From a virus, in IMG/VR virus record IMGVR_UViG_3300021574_000010, positions 1-36,385 of that record: a stretch of 36,385 nucleotides of DNA, one strand, 5' to 3'. The notes under the pieces are model-generated. The model had not been told where the DNA came from and did not search any database. It saw only the letters and a list, made by a program, of their open reading frames with translations. This document shows, piece by piece, positions 21,203 to 29,745 of this stretch. The first letter of the stretch is position 1; each line of letters opens with the position of its first letter. A program made the position numbers and the translations under genes.

Positions 21203-23205
21203 AGATACAAGACATGGAGATAATTGCACAGATTGAGGCAGAAGAGAATATTGCCTATGGTGTAAATGATAGTGCATTGTCTAATGATAGAGCAGAAGCG
21301 ATTGACTACTACCTAGGACAACCATTCGGTAACGAAGAAGAAGGTCGTAGCCAAGTTGTATCTTATGACGTTCAAGACACGATTGAGTCAGCACTCCCAC
21401 AACTCCTAAAAGTCTTTGTAGCCGGTGATAAGGTTGTTCAGTTTGACCCTAAAGGTCCAGAAGACCAAGACGCAGCAGACCAAGAAACAGATTACATTAA
21501 CCATATCGTGATGGAAAAGAACGAAGGGTTCAAGATATTCTACGTATGGTTTAAAGACGCATTACTCTCTAAAAACGGTTATGTAAAAGTATATGCCGAA
21601 GAAGAAGAGGAAGAAGAAGAATACGAATATAAGGGGTTAACAGACGCCCAGCTCCAAATGTTAGCGTCAGATGAGAATACAGAAGTATTAGAACACGAAG
21701 CATATCCTGACCCAAGTGTCAACATGGATGTTGTTTATCAACAAGCAGCTATCAATGGTGTTGACCCAGCTACAGTTATGCAACCTATGTTACATGACGT
21801 TAAGCTCAAGATTACAGAAAAAGAAACAGAGATTGTCATTGAGAACGTAGCACCTGAAAACATGATGGTATCTGTAGAAGTATCAGGTCCTAACTTACAA
21901 GATGCACGTTTCGTTCAGCACAGAGAAGTTATGCAGTTGTCAGATATTGCAGAAACATTTGACAAGCCACTAGAATACATTAAGTCTATCATGTCAGACC
22001 TTCGTGATACATTTGAAGAAGAGTCTAATGCACGTGATATTTATGACGAAGAATATGACAGAGCTATTGAGTCTAACGAAGCTCTAGTTAAAGACACATA
22101 CATTAAGTTAGAAGGTAAGAGACATAGAGTAGTAGTGTTAGGCAATACTATTCTCTACAAAGAGCCATGCGAGTATGTTCCATTTGCATGTATCACACCA
22201 ATGATAATGCCACATAGACATATTGGTCGTTCTTATGCTGACTTGACTATGGACATTCAACTTATCAAGTCTACACTTATTCGTGGTCAGTTAGATAACA
22301 TGTATCTAGCTAACAATGGTCGTTATGCTATCTCAGACAGAGTAAACCTAGACGATATGCTCACATCAAGACCAGGTGGTATTGTTCGTGTAGAAGGTGA
22401 CCCAGGTGCAGGCATTATGCCTTTATCACATCCACCACTACCAGCATCATCATTCGGTATGGTTGAATACATGGACTCTATGAAAGAAAAGAGAACAGGT
22501 ATCACAGCATATAACCAAGGCTTAGACTCTAACAGTCTTAACAAGACAGCTACAGGCGTATCACAAATTATGAACGCTGCTCAACAAAGAATTGAGCTAG
22601 TAGCAAGAACATTTGCAGAAACAGGTGTAAAAGAGTTATTTAAGTTAGTGCATTATCTTGTAAGAACAACACTTACTAAACCTGACATCACACGCATTAG
22701 AAACAAATGGGTAGAAGTAGACCCAAGAGAATGGAAAGCTCGTAAAGACTTATCTATCTCTGTAGGCTTAGGTGCTGGTAATAAAGACCAACAACTTATG
22801 CACTTAACATCTATCTTGAATATGCAAAAAGAAGCTATCCAAGTAGGTCTTACAAACCCAGAGAAGATTTACAATGCGTTAGCTAAACTTACACAAAACG
22901 CAGGCTTTAAGAACCCTGAAGAGTTCTGGGTAAACCCAGCTAATACACCACAAATGGAAGGTCAGCAAGAAGATAAACCATCTGAAGCTGAGATTGCAGT
23001 TCAAGGTCAATTACAAATAGAACGTGAGAAAGCAGCAGCTCAACTACAACAAGAGCAGTTACGTTCACAAAATGATGTTATAATTGAACGTGAGAAGATA
23101 GCAGCACAAGCAGAGTTAGAAAGATTTAAAGCTCAACTCAAAGCTGAAACAGATTTAGCTATCGCACAAATTAAGGCACAATCAGGAATGATGTATGGCG
23201 GATAA
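21199..23205 (+). CDS. Portal protein, P22-like
   Basis: 668 residues, ATGA overlap with the terminase. The N-terminal region (RAEAIDYYLGQPFGNEEEGR and SQVVSYDVQDTIESALPQLL) and the central VPFACITPMIMPHRHIGRSY are typical of P22-type portals, as is the length. A run of eight glutamates near residue 135 makes a strongly acidic loop. The C-terminal 70 residues form a long Gln/Glu/Lys helix, comparable with the barrel of P22 portal. Confidence 0.9.
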   Translation: MKIQDMEIIAQIEAEENIAYGVNDSALSNDRAEAIDYYLGQPFGNEEEGRSQVVSYDVQDTIESALPQLLKVFVAGDKVVQFDPKGPEDQDAADQETDYINHIVMEKNEGFKIFYVWFKDALLSKNGYVKVYAEEEEEEEEYEYKGLTDAQLQMLASDENTEVLEHEAYPDPSVNMDVVYQQAAINGVDPATVMQPMLHDVKLKITEKETEIVIENVAPENMMVSVEVSGPNLQDARFVQHREVMQLSDIAETFDKPLEYIKSIMSDLRDTFEEESNARDIYDEEYDRAIESNEALVKDTYIKLEGKRHRVVVLGNTILYKEPCEYVPFACITPMIMPHRHIGRSYADLTMDIQLIKSTLIRGQLDNMYLANNGRYAISDRVNLDDMLTSRPGGIVRVEGDPGAGIMPLSHPPLPASSFGMVEYMDSMKEKRTGITAYNQGLDSNSLNKTATGVSQIMNAAQQRIELVARTFAETGVKELFKLVHYLVRTTLTKPDITRIRNKWVEVDPREWKARKDLSISVGLGAGNKDQQLMHLTSILNMQKEAIQVGLTNPEKIYNALAKLTQNAGFKNPEEFWVNPANTPQMEGQQEDKPSEAEIAVQGQLQIEREKAAAQLQQEQLRSQNDVIIEREKIAAQAELERFKAQLKAETDLAIAQIKAQSGMMYGG

Positions 23206-23467
23206 GTCACTAGAAGAAGTAAAACGTGGTGAACAAGCAGCACAGATACTAGATAACCCTATCTACAAAGAAGCATTAGAGAAGGTTCGTGAAAGCATTG
23301 TATCTAGTATGACTAATAGTCCACTAGGTGACGAAAAGACTCATAACAGATTAGTTATCGCATTACAATTACTAAACCAAATTAACAAGCAACTTACTGA
23401 CGTTATGCAAACAGGTAAGCTCGCAGCTATTCAGACGGACAGACCTAAGTTTAAAATATTTGGGTAA
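23195..23467 (+). CDS. Small conserved late protein after portal
   Basis: 90 residues overlapping the portal end by 11 bases. All-helical, with NRLVIALQLLNQINKQLTDV followed by MQTGKLAAIQ. Proteins of this type sit between portal and scaffold in many podoviruses; function unknown. Confidence 0.6.
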   Translation: MADKSLEEVKRGEQAAQILDNPIYKEALEKVRESIVSSMTNSPLGDEKTHNRLVIALQLLNQINKQLTDVMQTGKLAAIQTDRPKFKIFG

Positions 23468-23470
23468 GTG

Positions 23471-23508
23471 TTTCATTCAAAAGCAATTTGTCAGTATTTT
23501 GAGTGAAA
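23471..23508. repeat. Large imperfect inverted repeat after the portal operon
   Basis: TTTCATTCAAAA (23471-23482) can pair with TTTTGAGTGAAA (23497-23508) over 12 bases with one G-U pair and a 14-base loop. It has no U-tract. It lies four bases after the upstream stop codon and could be an RNA processing or stability element. Confidence 0.45.
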
Positions 23509-23514
23509 ACCGTT

Positions 23515-23520
23515 TTGACA
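23515..23520 (+). promoter_or_regulatory. Consensus -35 box upstream of the scaffold gene
   Basis: TTGACA is present, but the region 16-18 bases further on (TAAGGA or nearby) is a poor -10. The terminator at 23554 would also intervene before the scaffold gene. Weak candidate. Confidence 0.2.
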
Positions 23521-23553
23521 TGCAAAAGAATTTAGGTAAGGACAAGCCTACTT

Positions 23554-23575
23554 AAGACTCTTATGAGTCTTTTTT
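23554..23575 (+). terminator. Intrinsic terminator between portal operon and scaffold
   Basis: AAGACTC (23554-23560), TTAT loop and GAGTCTT (23565-23571) followed by a T-run to 23575. A perfect 7-pair stem. It probably lowers readthrough into scaffold/capsid or is passed by Q-type antiterminated polymerase. Confidence 0.75.
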
Positions 23576-23600
23576 ATTGTCTAATTTCAAGGAAAATATT

Positions 23601-23789
23601 ATGAGGGACCAAGTCGCAGAACAGTCACCACAAAGCCGATTAGAGGCTATGCTAGGTGATGATATTGTATCTGATGTGCAAGCTAATTTAGATGCACCTG
23701 AAGAGAAAAAGAAGAAGCAACAGATGATGCACCAGATGACCAAGCTGAAGAAGAAGAACAGTCGGAAGATGAAGTTCCTGCTATCTTAA
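23601..23789 (+). CDS. Scaffolding protein, N-terminal part (frame broken near 23706)
   Basis: ATG 23601 follows an AAGGAAA site. The first 35 residues (VAEQSPQSRLEAMLGDDIVS and on to LDAPEE) are a normal scaffold start. After GAG-AAA-AAG at 23703-23711 this frame becomes lysine-rich and stops at 23787. The -1 frame continues with an acidic, scaffold-like sequence. So the gene reads through only with a -1 shift, by programmed slippage or because one A is missing from the sequence. Confidence 0.6.
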   Translation: MRDQVAEQSPQSRLEAMLGDDIVSDVQANLDAPEEKKKKQQMMHQMTKLKKKNSRKMKFLLS

Positions 23790-24541
23790 AGCTAAAAGTC
23801 AATGGTGAAGAAGTTGAAAAGCCACTAGACGAAGTCGTAGCATTAGCACAACAAGGCTTAGACTACACACAAAAGACACAACAAGTCGCAGAACAACGTA
23901 AAGAGCTAGAAGTCTATGCTGAGCAGATAAAAATGCAAGAGCAAGCCTTTCAAGAGCAAATGCAACTTAACAATGTCTTAATAGAAGATGTAGCTAAAAT
24001 CACAGCACTAGACCAACAACTCAACCAATATGCTAACGTGAATTGGCAAGAGTTATCTGATAGTGACTTTGTGGAAGCGCAAAAACATTTCTTTACATAT
24101 AACCAACTACAGCAACAACGTAGTCAACTCGTTTCACAGTTTGAAGCCAAAAAGCAGGAAGTCGTTAGTAAGCAAACGCAATTGATGGCAGAGAAGATAG
24201 CTAAAGGAAAAGAGATTCTAGCAAAAGAGATACCAAATTGGAGTCCTGAGACTAACCAAGCATTGTTATCTACTGGCAAAGAGTATGGCTTTTCAGATGC
24301 AGAACTCAACGCAATTGTTGACCCTCGTCACGTGAAGGTATTGCATGACGCTATGCAATGGCGCAAATTACAACAAAATTCTACTGTAAAGAAAAAAGTG
24401 TCAAGCGCAAAACCAGTTGTGAAACCTGGAGCTAAAGACACAAAAGCGGAAGCCAATTCTAATGCTCGTCAACTACGTGAGCAATTACGTAAGACAGGCA
24501 AATCAGATATGGCTGCAAAACTCATAGAAAACATGCTTTAA
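23702..24541 (+). CDS. Scaffolding protein, main part in the -1 frame
   Basis: The frame opens after a TGA at 23699-23701 and has no start codon until ATG 23933. It begins with an acidic run (EEATDDAPDDQAEEEEQSED), then VPAILKLKVNGEEVEKPLDE, then long Gln/Glu coiled coils and a basic C-terminus (LREQLRKTGKSDMAAKLIEN), the usual tail with which scaffolds contact capsid protein. It lies directly before the capsid gene. Joined to the N-terminal part it would give about 314 residues. Confidence 0.65.
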   Translation, partial: REKEEATDDAPDDQAEEEEQSEDEVPAILKLKVNGEEVEKPLDEVVALAQQGLDYTQKTQQVAEQRKELEVYAEQIKMQEQAFQEQMQLNNVLIEDVAKITALDQQLNQYANVNWQELSDSDFVEAQKHFFTYNQLQQQRSQLVSQFEAKKQEVVSKQTQLMAEKIAKGKEILAKEIPNWSPETNQALLSTGKEYGFSDAELNAIVDPRHVKVLHDAMQWRKLQQNSTVKKKVSSAKPVVKPGAKDTKAEANSNARQLREQLRKTGKSDMAAKLIENML

Positions 24542-24559
24542 TTTACAAAGGACAAAATC

Positions 24560-25513
24560 ATGGCAACAGCAGCAACCAATAGTTATACCGGTAAAGGTAT
24601 AGCAGAATCATTTGAGGATATCATTTTTGATATTTCTCCAGAAGATACACCATTATTATCACTTGCAAAGCGTATGAGCGCTGGGCAAACCTATCACCAA
24701 TGGCAGACCGACGCCCTCGCAGCAGCTGGTACTAATACATCTGTTGAAGGTGATGACGCTTCATTCGCAACATTACCTGCTACAACAGTATTAGGTAACT
24801 ACACACAAATCTCACGTAAGACAGTTCAAATTTCAAACACATATGACGTAGTACGTAAGTATGGTCGTAAGTCTGAAGTTGCTTACCAACTTATGAAAGC
24901 TGGTAAAGAACTTAAACGTGACATGGAATATGCAATCGTACGTAACCAAGCATCATCAGCAGGTGGTCCAGCAACAGCTCGTTCAACTGCAGGTGTAGAA
25001 TCATGGATTACTAACCGAGTATTAGCAACAGGTTCAACAGCAGGTACAACACCTGGCTTCAGCAATGGCACAGTAGCATCACCAACAGATGGTACTTCTG
25101 TAACATTCATTGAAGCAGACTTAAAATCAGCATTACAATTAGCATGGACAGACGGTGGTGAGCCATCATTAATCCTTATGTCAGCTACAAACAAAGCTCG
25201 TTTCTCAGGCTTTGCTGGTATTGCTACTAAGTTCAACAACGTTCAAGGTACAACACAAGCTACAATTACTGGCGCAGCGGATGTATACGTATCCGACTTC
25301 GGTAATCATACTGTGAAACTTGACCGTTTCATGCGTGACCAAGCTGTTTTATGCGTAGACCCAGGTTATGTTGGCTTAGCTTCATTACGCCCAATGGCTA
25401 AAGAAGAACTAGCTAAAACTGGTGACAGCACAAAATGGTTACTCACAGCAGAATACGCATTAGTGGTTCAAAACCCAGATGCACATGCTAAAGTACAAAA
25501 CGTAGGTGCTTAG
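24560..25513 (+). CDS. Major capsid protein (SU10/DUF5309 type)
   Basis: 317 residues. The N-terminus ESFEDIIFDISPEDTPLLSL with GQTYHQWQTDAL, then GNYTQISRKTVQISNTYDVV and RDMEYAIVRNQAS, is the signature of the SU10-type HK97-fold capsid family (DUF5309). The C-terminal DRFMRDQAVLCVDPGYVGLA block is also conserved. Followed directly by a strong terminator, as expected for the most expressed gene. Confidence 0.9.
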   Translation: MATAATNSYTGKGIAESFEDIIFDISPEDTPLLSLAKRMSAGQTYHQWQTDALAAAGTNTSVEGDDASFATLPATTVLGNYTQISRKTVQISNTYDVVRKYGRKSEVAYQLMKAGKELKRDMEYAIVRNQASSAGGPATARSTAGVESWITNRVLATGSTAGTTPGFSNGTVASPTDGTSVTFIEADLKSALQLAWTDGGEPSLILMSATNKARFSGFAGIATKFNNVQGTTQATITGAADVYVSDFGNHTVKLDRFMRDQAVLCVDPGYVGLASLRPMAKEELAKTGDSTKWLLTAEYALVVQNPDAHAKVQNVGA

Positions 25514-25533
25514 TAATTAGTTATGATATAATG

Positions 25534-25565
25534 GAGGGAGTTAATTCTCCCTCTATTGTATTTTT
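25534..25565 (+). terminator. Intrinsic terminator after the capsid gene
   Basis: GAGGGAG (25534-25540), TTAATT loop and CTCCCTC (25547-25553), followed by TATTGTATTTTT. A GC-rich 7-pair stem in an AT-rich genome, with a T-rich tail. Confidence 0.75.
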
Positions 25566-25567
25566 AT

Positions 25568-25654
25568 ATGCCAATATTATTTGACCATAACAGCGTAACA
25601 GGTGTAAGTCAGTACTTTGACTATGACCCAGCTAAAGATACATATTACAGTTAA
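25568..25654 (+). pseudogene. Truncated phage gene remnant (28 codons)
   Basis: ATG 25568 gives a 28-residue reading with LFDHNSVTGVSQYFDYDPAK, which looks like the conserved N-terminus of a longer late phage protein, then TAA. From 25655 to 25758 another frame carries GIDIYNPDHTKALIKEINEN without a start codon, possibly the end of the same or another gene. The stretch seems to be decayed. Confidence 0.45.
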
Positions 25655-25750
25655 AGTTAAAAGGGATAGATATATATAACCCTGACCATACAAAAGCTTT
25701 AATAAAAGAAATAAACGAAAACTATCCATATCTCAAGTTGACAACAAAGA

Positions 25751-25915
25751 ATGGATGATTACAGTAAAGAGTTTAAATACTGGTATGAAAGAATATACCT
25801 ACAAAGTCCTAGTCTATGCAAACTAGAGTATGATGATGAAAAAATGTGGGAAGCATGGAAAGCAGCACAAACATCATTTGCTACAATGATAAAAGCTAAT
25901 AACGAACAAAACTAG
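25751..25915 (+). CDS. 54-aa hypothetical protein
   Basis: 54 residues (MDDYSKEFKYWYERIYLQSP, then KMWEAWKAAQ), helical and Trp/Tyr-rich. Its stop is immediately followed by the ATG of the TPR-glycosyltransferase gene, so it is probably co-translated with it. Not recognised. Confidence 0.5.
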   Translation: MDDYSKEFKYWYERIYLQSPSLCKLEYDDEKMWEAWKAAQTSFATMIKANNEQN

Positions 25916-27214
25916 ATGGACTTAAACGAAATAAAACAAATACAATTAGCCATACATGACCTTATCAACAAGGAAGAGTATGACAAAGCATTGCCACTTA
26001 TATATTCTGTATTAGAAGAATATCCTAATGACGCTGCTACACTAAACTTTCTAGGTTATATCTGGTTACAAGGCGATAAGCCTGCATTTGCATATCAGTT
26101 CTTCCGTAGAGCATTACAAGAGATGCCAGGCAATAAAGCTATATGGACATCTTTAGGTCGTGCAGCACATGAACTAAACATGTATGAAGATGCTCTAAAG
26201 TATTTCTTAAAGTCAGCAGAATTAGACCCTACATACGCATTAGCTTATTCTAATGCAGCAGCAACATTAGTCCAAACATCTAAATGGGATGATGCAGAGA
26301 AAGCCTGTAAGATGGCTTTAGAATGTAACCCTAACGATATACATGGTCAACTAAACCTAGCACATAGCTATCTAGCTAAAGGTGAATGGGATAAAGGTTG
26401 GGAGTATTGGGGTAAGTCACTCGGTGGTAAGTTTAGAAAAGAATGGGTGTATGGTGACGAAGTAAGATGGGATGGCACTAAAGACAAAACACTTATTATC
26501 TATGGCGAACAAGGTTTAGGTGATGAGATATTCTATGGTAGCTGTATTCCTGACGCTATCAAGTCAAGCCATAAAGTCTATATAGACTGTGACCCAAGAT
26601 TAGAAGGTTTATTTACACGTAGCTTTCCTGAAGCAGAAGTGCATGGCACTCGTAAAGAAGATAGCCCTGAATGGTTAGCAGATAAGAAGTTTGACTATAG
26701 ATGTGCAATAGGTGGATTACCTGAGTTCTTTAGACATACGAATAAAGACTTTCCTGGTACACCTTATCTAAAAGCTGACCCTGAAAGACGCACTATGTGG
26801 CGTGGGTTATTTGACTCATGGGGTAAGAAAGTTATAGGTATTACGACTAAGGGTGGTATTAAACATACTAACGCTAAAGGTCGTGAACTTACACAAGAAG
26901 ATATAGAGCCATTATTAAAGCTCAAAGACTATGTATTAGTCAGTTTAGACTATAGCGTAGAACGCAAATTAGACGGTGTTAAATACTATGATTTTGCGAC
27001 AAACGCAAAAGACTATGATGATACAGCAGCGTTAATAGCTGAATGTGATATGGTCATAGGTGTGAATACTACAGCATTACATTGTGCAGCAGCTATGGGT
27101 GTAAAGACATGGTGTCTAGTTCCTACATGGCATCAATGGCGTTATGCACAAGCAAGTATGCCTTGGTATCGTCACATGAGACTAAGCATGGCATGGTTGG
27201 GAAGAGTTACTTAA
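25916..27214 (+). CDS. TPR-repeat protein with glycosyltransferase-like C-terminal domain
   Basis: 432 residues. Residues about 5-160 are tandem TPR helices (EYDKALPLIYSVLEEYPNDA, LPWAA-type repeats such as ALKYFLKSAELDPTYALAYS). Residues about 185-420 form a GT-B type domain with IIYGEQGLGDEIFYGSCIPD and VIGVNTTALHCAAAMG, as in TPR-linked family 9/41-like transferases. After WYRHMRLSM the frame runs into a different sequence and stops; the next frame holds a second GT9-like end. It may glycosylate virion proteins or alter host glycans. Confidence 0.65.
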   Translation: MDLNEIKQIQLAIHDLINKEEYDKALPLIYSVLEEYPNDAATLNFLGYIWLQGDKPAFAYQFFRRALQEMPGNKAIWTSLGRAAHELNMYEDALKYFLKSAELDPTYALAYSNAAATLVQTSKWDDAEKACKMALECNPNDIHGQLNLAHSYLAKGEWDKGWEYWGKSLGGKFRKEWVYGDEVRWDGTKDKTLIIYGEQGLGDEIFYGSCIPDAIKSSHKVYIDCDPRLEGLFTRSFPEAEVHGTRKEDSPEWLADKKFDYRCAIGGLPEFFRHTNKDFPGTPYLKADPERRTMWRGLFDSWGKKVIGITTKGGIKHTNAKGRELTQEDIEPLLKLKDYVLVSLDYSVERKLDGVKYYDFATNAKDYDDTAALIAECDMVIGVNTTALHCAAAMGVKTWCLVPTWHQWRYAQASMPWYRHMRLSMAWLGRVT

Positions 27215-27569
27215 ACATGACTTACCATGGATACAATTAGGTGATGTTACTACTGAAAAGAAAACAAAATGGGTAGAAACACCAACCTTTAGAAACGCAT
27301 TAGCAATATTAAGCAAAGCAAAGTTATTTGTAGGGACAGATGGTGGTTTACATCATGCAGCAGCAGCATTAGGCATACCTTCTGTAGTTATATGGACAGG
27401 TTTTACTTCACCGAGGCATTTAGGATATGATACCCATAGAAATATACATGACGGTTCAGAGCCATGTGGGACTTATGATAGCGTATGTCAGCATTGCCTT
27501 CTAAAAAGCAAAGCAATAAGCGTAGAACAAGTTTTAGATGCAGTTAATACTGAGTGGCATAGAACGTAG
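27186..27569 (+). pseudogene. GT9 (heptosyltransferase-like) C-terminal half without a start codon
   Basis: The frame is open from 27186 to TAG at 27567 but contains no ATG, GTG or TTG start. It encodes LPWIQLGDVTTEKKTKWVET and LFVGTDGGLHHAAAALGIPS, the nucleotide-sugar binding half of family 9 glycosyltransferases. The N-terminal half is missing. It is offset by +1 from the end of the TPR gene. Either a deletion fused two transferases out of frame or a sequencing error separates one fused gene. Confidence 0.6.
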
Positions 27570-28251
27570 AGATAACGTCTTAAAACGCTTACAAACGCAT
27601 TGTAAGGGCATTTTAACAAAAGAATGGGATGGTAAGTCAATTCCAGTCGTAGTAGGTAATTTACATGGTGCAGATAAGATACAAATATCATGTAGAGAAC
27701 AAAAAATACCATATATTTTGATAGACCATGGCTATTTTCATAGAGAAATGGACTTATCGTGGGCTAGATTCTGTGTAAATAACTATCATTGCACAGATTG
27801 GCGTGAGTCTGATAGAGAAATACCTAAAGTTCACGAGTATCGTAGTGGTGAAAACGTAGTTATCTTACCACCACCAGAAAAAATAGCTTACATTTACCAA
27901 ACTTCTACTTGGTTGGATACAACCATAGAAGAAATTAGAAAGTATACAGAGAGAAAAATTGTCATTAAGCGTAAAGGCGAAGGTGACTTTAAGAAAACAT
28001 TAGAAAAAGCTCATGTTATTGTGAGTTTTGGTAGTGTAGCAGATGTAGAAGCACTTATTCGTGGCGTTCCTGTCATAGGTTCACCATATAGCCCTGCAAT
28101 TCCTGTATCCAATAACATAAAAGACATAGAAAACTTAACACATTTTGATAGAACAGCATGGTTAAGCTCATTAGCTGCGAGTGAATGGCATAAAGATGAG
28201 ATGGACAAGTGCTGGGATAGACTAAAAGGACAATTAGATGGCATTTACTAA
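27538..28251 (+). CDS. Putative glycosyltransferase / surface polysaccharide protein
   Basis: 237 residues. Segments IPVVVGNLHGADKIQISCRE, YILIDHGYFHRE and the C-terminal VIVSFGSVADVEALIRGVPV resemble the nucleotide-sugar side of capsule or GT-B type transferases, where a Gly-Ser-x-x-x-x-E pattern is usual. It overlaps the GT9 remnant by 32 bases and the adaptor gene by 14. The exact family is uncertain. Confidence 0.5.
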   Translation: MQLILSGIERRDNVLKRLQTHCKGILTKEWDGKSIPVVVGNLHGADKIQISCREQKIPYILIDHGYFHREMDLSWARFCVNNYHCTDWRESDREIPKVHEYRSGENVVILPPPEKIAYIYQTSTWLDTTIEEIRKYTERKIVIKRKGEGDFKKTLEKAHVIVSFGSVADVEALIRGVPVIGSPYSPAIPVSNNIKDIENLTHFDRTAWLSSLAASEWHKDEMDKCWDRLKGQLDGIY

Positions 28252-28846
28252 CTATAGTGCGTTTGTAACTACAGTAGAAAACTACTTAGCACGAACAGAC
28301 TTATCATCACAGATACCTGACTTCATTCAGATGGCACAATTCAGAATGACTCGTGATTTAAGAACAGAAAGAATGTTAAAGGTTGCTACTGCTGATACAA
28401 CAGATAGCACAGTAGGCTTTCCTACAGACTTTTTAGAAGTCAGAGAAATACACATGTTAGGAAACCCACCTGTGTTATTAGAGTTTCAGTCACCTGACTT
28501 ATTCTTTAGAGATGGTCAAACAACATTATCAGGAAGACCTCACTATTTCACAATGTTAGGTACAGAGTTTAAGTTTGCACCAGGTCCTGATACAAGCTAC
28601 ACAGTTCAAATTTTATATTATGCTCAACCTACATTTATATCTAGCACAACAGCTAGTAACTTGTTCTTAGCATACTATCCAGATGCTCTACTTTACGCAA
28701 CTCTAGCAGAAGCAGAACCATATCTTATGAACGACCAAAGAATTGCTACATGGTCTGCTTTATACGATAGAGCAATTGCGAATATTAAGAAGAGTGATTT
28801 AGGTGCAACATATCCATACACAACATTAAGCGTAACACCAAGATAA
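28238..28846 (+). CDS. Phage adaptor / head-tail connector protein (P22 gp4-like role)
   Basis: 202 residues. The pattern YSAFVTTVENYLARTDLSSQ, IPDFIQMAQFRMTRDLRTER, FPTDFLEVREIHM and LFLAYYPDALLYATLAEAEP is typical of the podoviral adaptor family that binds below the portal. Order after capsid and before tail genes agrees. Confidence 0.75.
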   Translation: MAFTNYSAFVTTVENYLARTDLSSQIPDFIQMAQFRMTRDLRTERMLKVATADTTDSTVGFPTDFLEVREIHMLGNPPVLLEFQSPDLFFRDGQTTLSGRPHYFTMLGTEFKFAPGPDTSYTVQILYYAQPTFISSTTASNLFLAYYPDALLYATLAEAEPYLMNDQRIATWSALYDRAIANIKKSDLGATYPYTTLSVTPR

Positions 28847-28857
28847 AGGAAAATATT

Positions 28858-29244
28858 ATGGCAGAAATGAGTAACTACCTAGAGAATGCGTTAATTAATG
28901 CAACTCTACGCAACACAACATATACATCAGTCGCAACAGTATATGTATCACTATGGACTTCAGACCCTACAGATGCAGGTAGTGGTACAGAAGTATCAGG
29001 TGGTTCATACGCTAGAACAGCAGTCACATTTGGCGCACCTTCTAACGGTGTAACAACTAACTCTGCTGACGTTACATTCCCAACAGCAACAGCTTCATGG
29101 GGAACTGTAGGTTGGATTGGTATTAATGATGCTTCTACATCAGGTAACCTTCTATACCATAGCCCATTAGATACATCTAAAACAATTGATACTGGTGATA
29201 TATTTAAAATTTCATCAGGCAACCTTTCAGTTACTTTAGCCTAA
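28858..29244 (+). CDS. Tail fibre-associated protein
   Basis: 128 residues with AAGGAAA upstream. SNYLENALINATL, VYVSLWTSDPTDAGSGTEVS, GGSYARTAV and ASWGTVGWIGINDA form a well known phage fibre/tip domain of small beta structure. Followed by further fibre genes in the same operon. Confidence 0.7.
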   Translation: MAEMSNYLENALINATLRNTTYTSVATVYVSLWTSDPTDAGSGTEVSGGSYARTAVTFGAPSNGVTTNSADVTFPTATASWGTVGWIGINDASTSGNLLYHSPLDTSKTIDTGDIFKISSGNLSVTLA

Positions 29245-29253
29245 GGATAACTC

Positions 29254-29745
29254 ATGGCTCTTGTAGTCAAAGATAGGGTACAGGAAACTTCTACCACAAC
29301 AGGCACAGGTACTATTACGCTTGCTGGTGCAGTAAGTGGCTTTCAGTCATTCTCTGTTATCGGCAACGCTAATACTACTTACTACGCTATTGTAGGTGGT
29401 TCAGAATGGGAAGTAGGTCTAGGTACTTACACATCTTCAGGAACTACTTTATCTCGTGATACTGTATTAGAGTCTAGTAATAGTGGTTCTCTAGTCAACT
29501 TTAGTGCAGGTACTAAAAACGTATTTGTCACTTATCCTGCTGAAAAAGCTACATACCAAGACGCTAATGGTACAGCCATAGCACCACAACTATCAGCAAG
29601 TAATGGTCTTGTAGAAAACGCTAATACTGTATCAGCAAACTACACGATACAAACAAACTATAATGCTATGAGTGCAGGACCTGTTACAGTCAATTCAGGA
29701 ATAAGTTTAACTATACCTTCAGGAAGCAATTGGGTGGTCGTATGA
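29254..29745 (+). CDS. Tail fibre protein (beta-rich, 163 aa)
   Basis: 163 residues. ALVVKDRVQETSTTTGTGTI and GSEWEVGLGTYTSSGTTLSR recur in phage fibres. The C-terminus (NYNAMSAGPVTVNSGISLTI then SGSNWVVV) is a common capping module. Ends in an ATGA overlap with the S74-containing fibre. Confidence 0.7.
   Translation: MALVVKDRVQETSTTTGTGTITLAGAVSGFQSFSVIGNANTTYYAIVGGSEWEVGLGTYTSSGTTLSRDTVLESSNSGSLVNFSAGTKNVFVTYPAEKATYQDANGTAIAPQLSASNGLVENANTVSANYTIQTNYNAMSAGPVTVNSGISLTIPSGSNWVVV

Noticed and set aside
24883-25239. A 118-codon open frame on the minus strand within the capsid gene.
   Set aside because: It mirrors the codon pattern of the capsid gene, has no family features and no ribosome-binding site.
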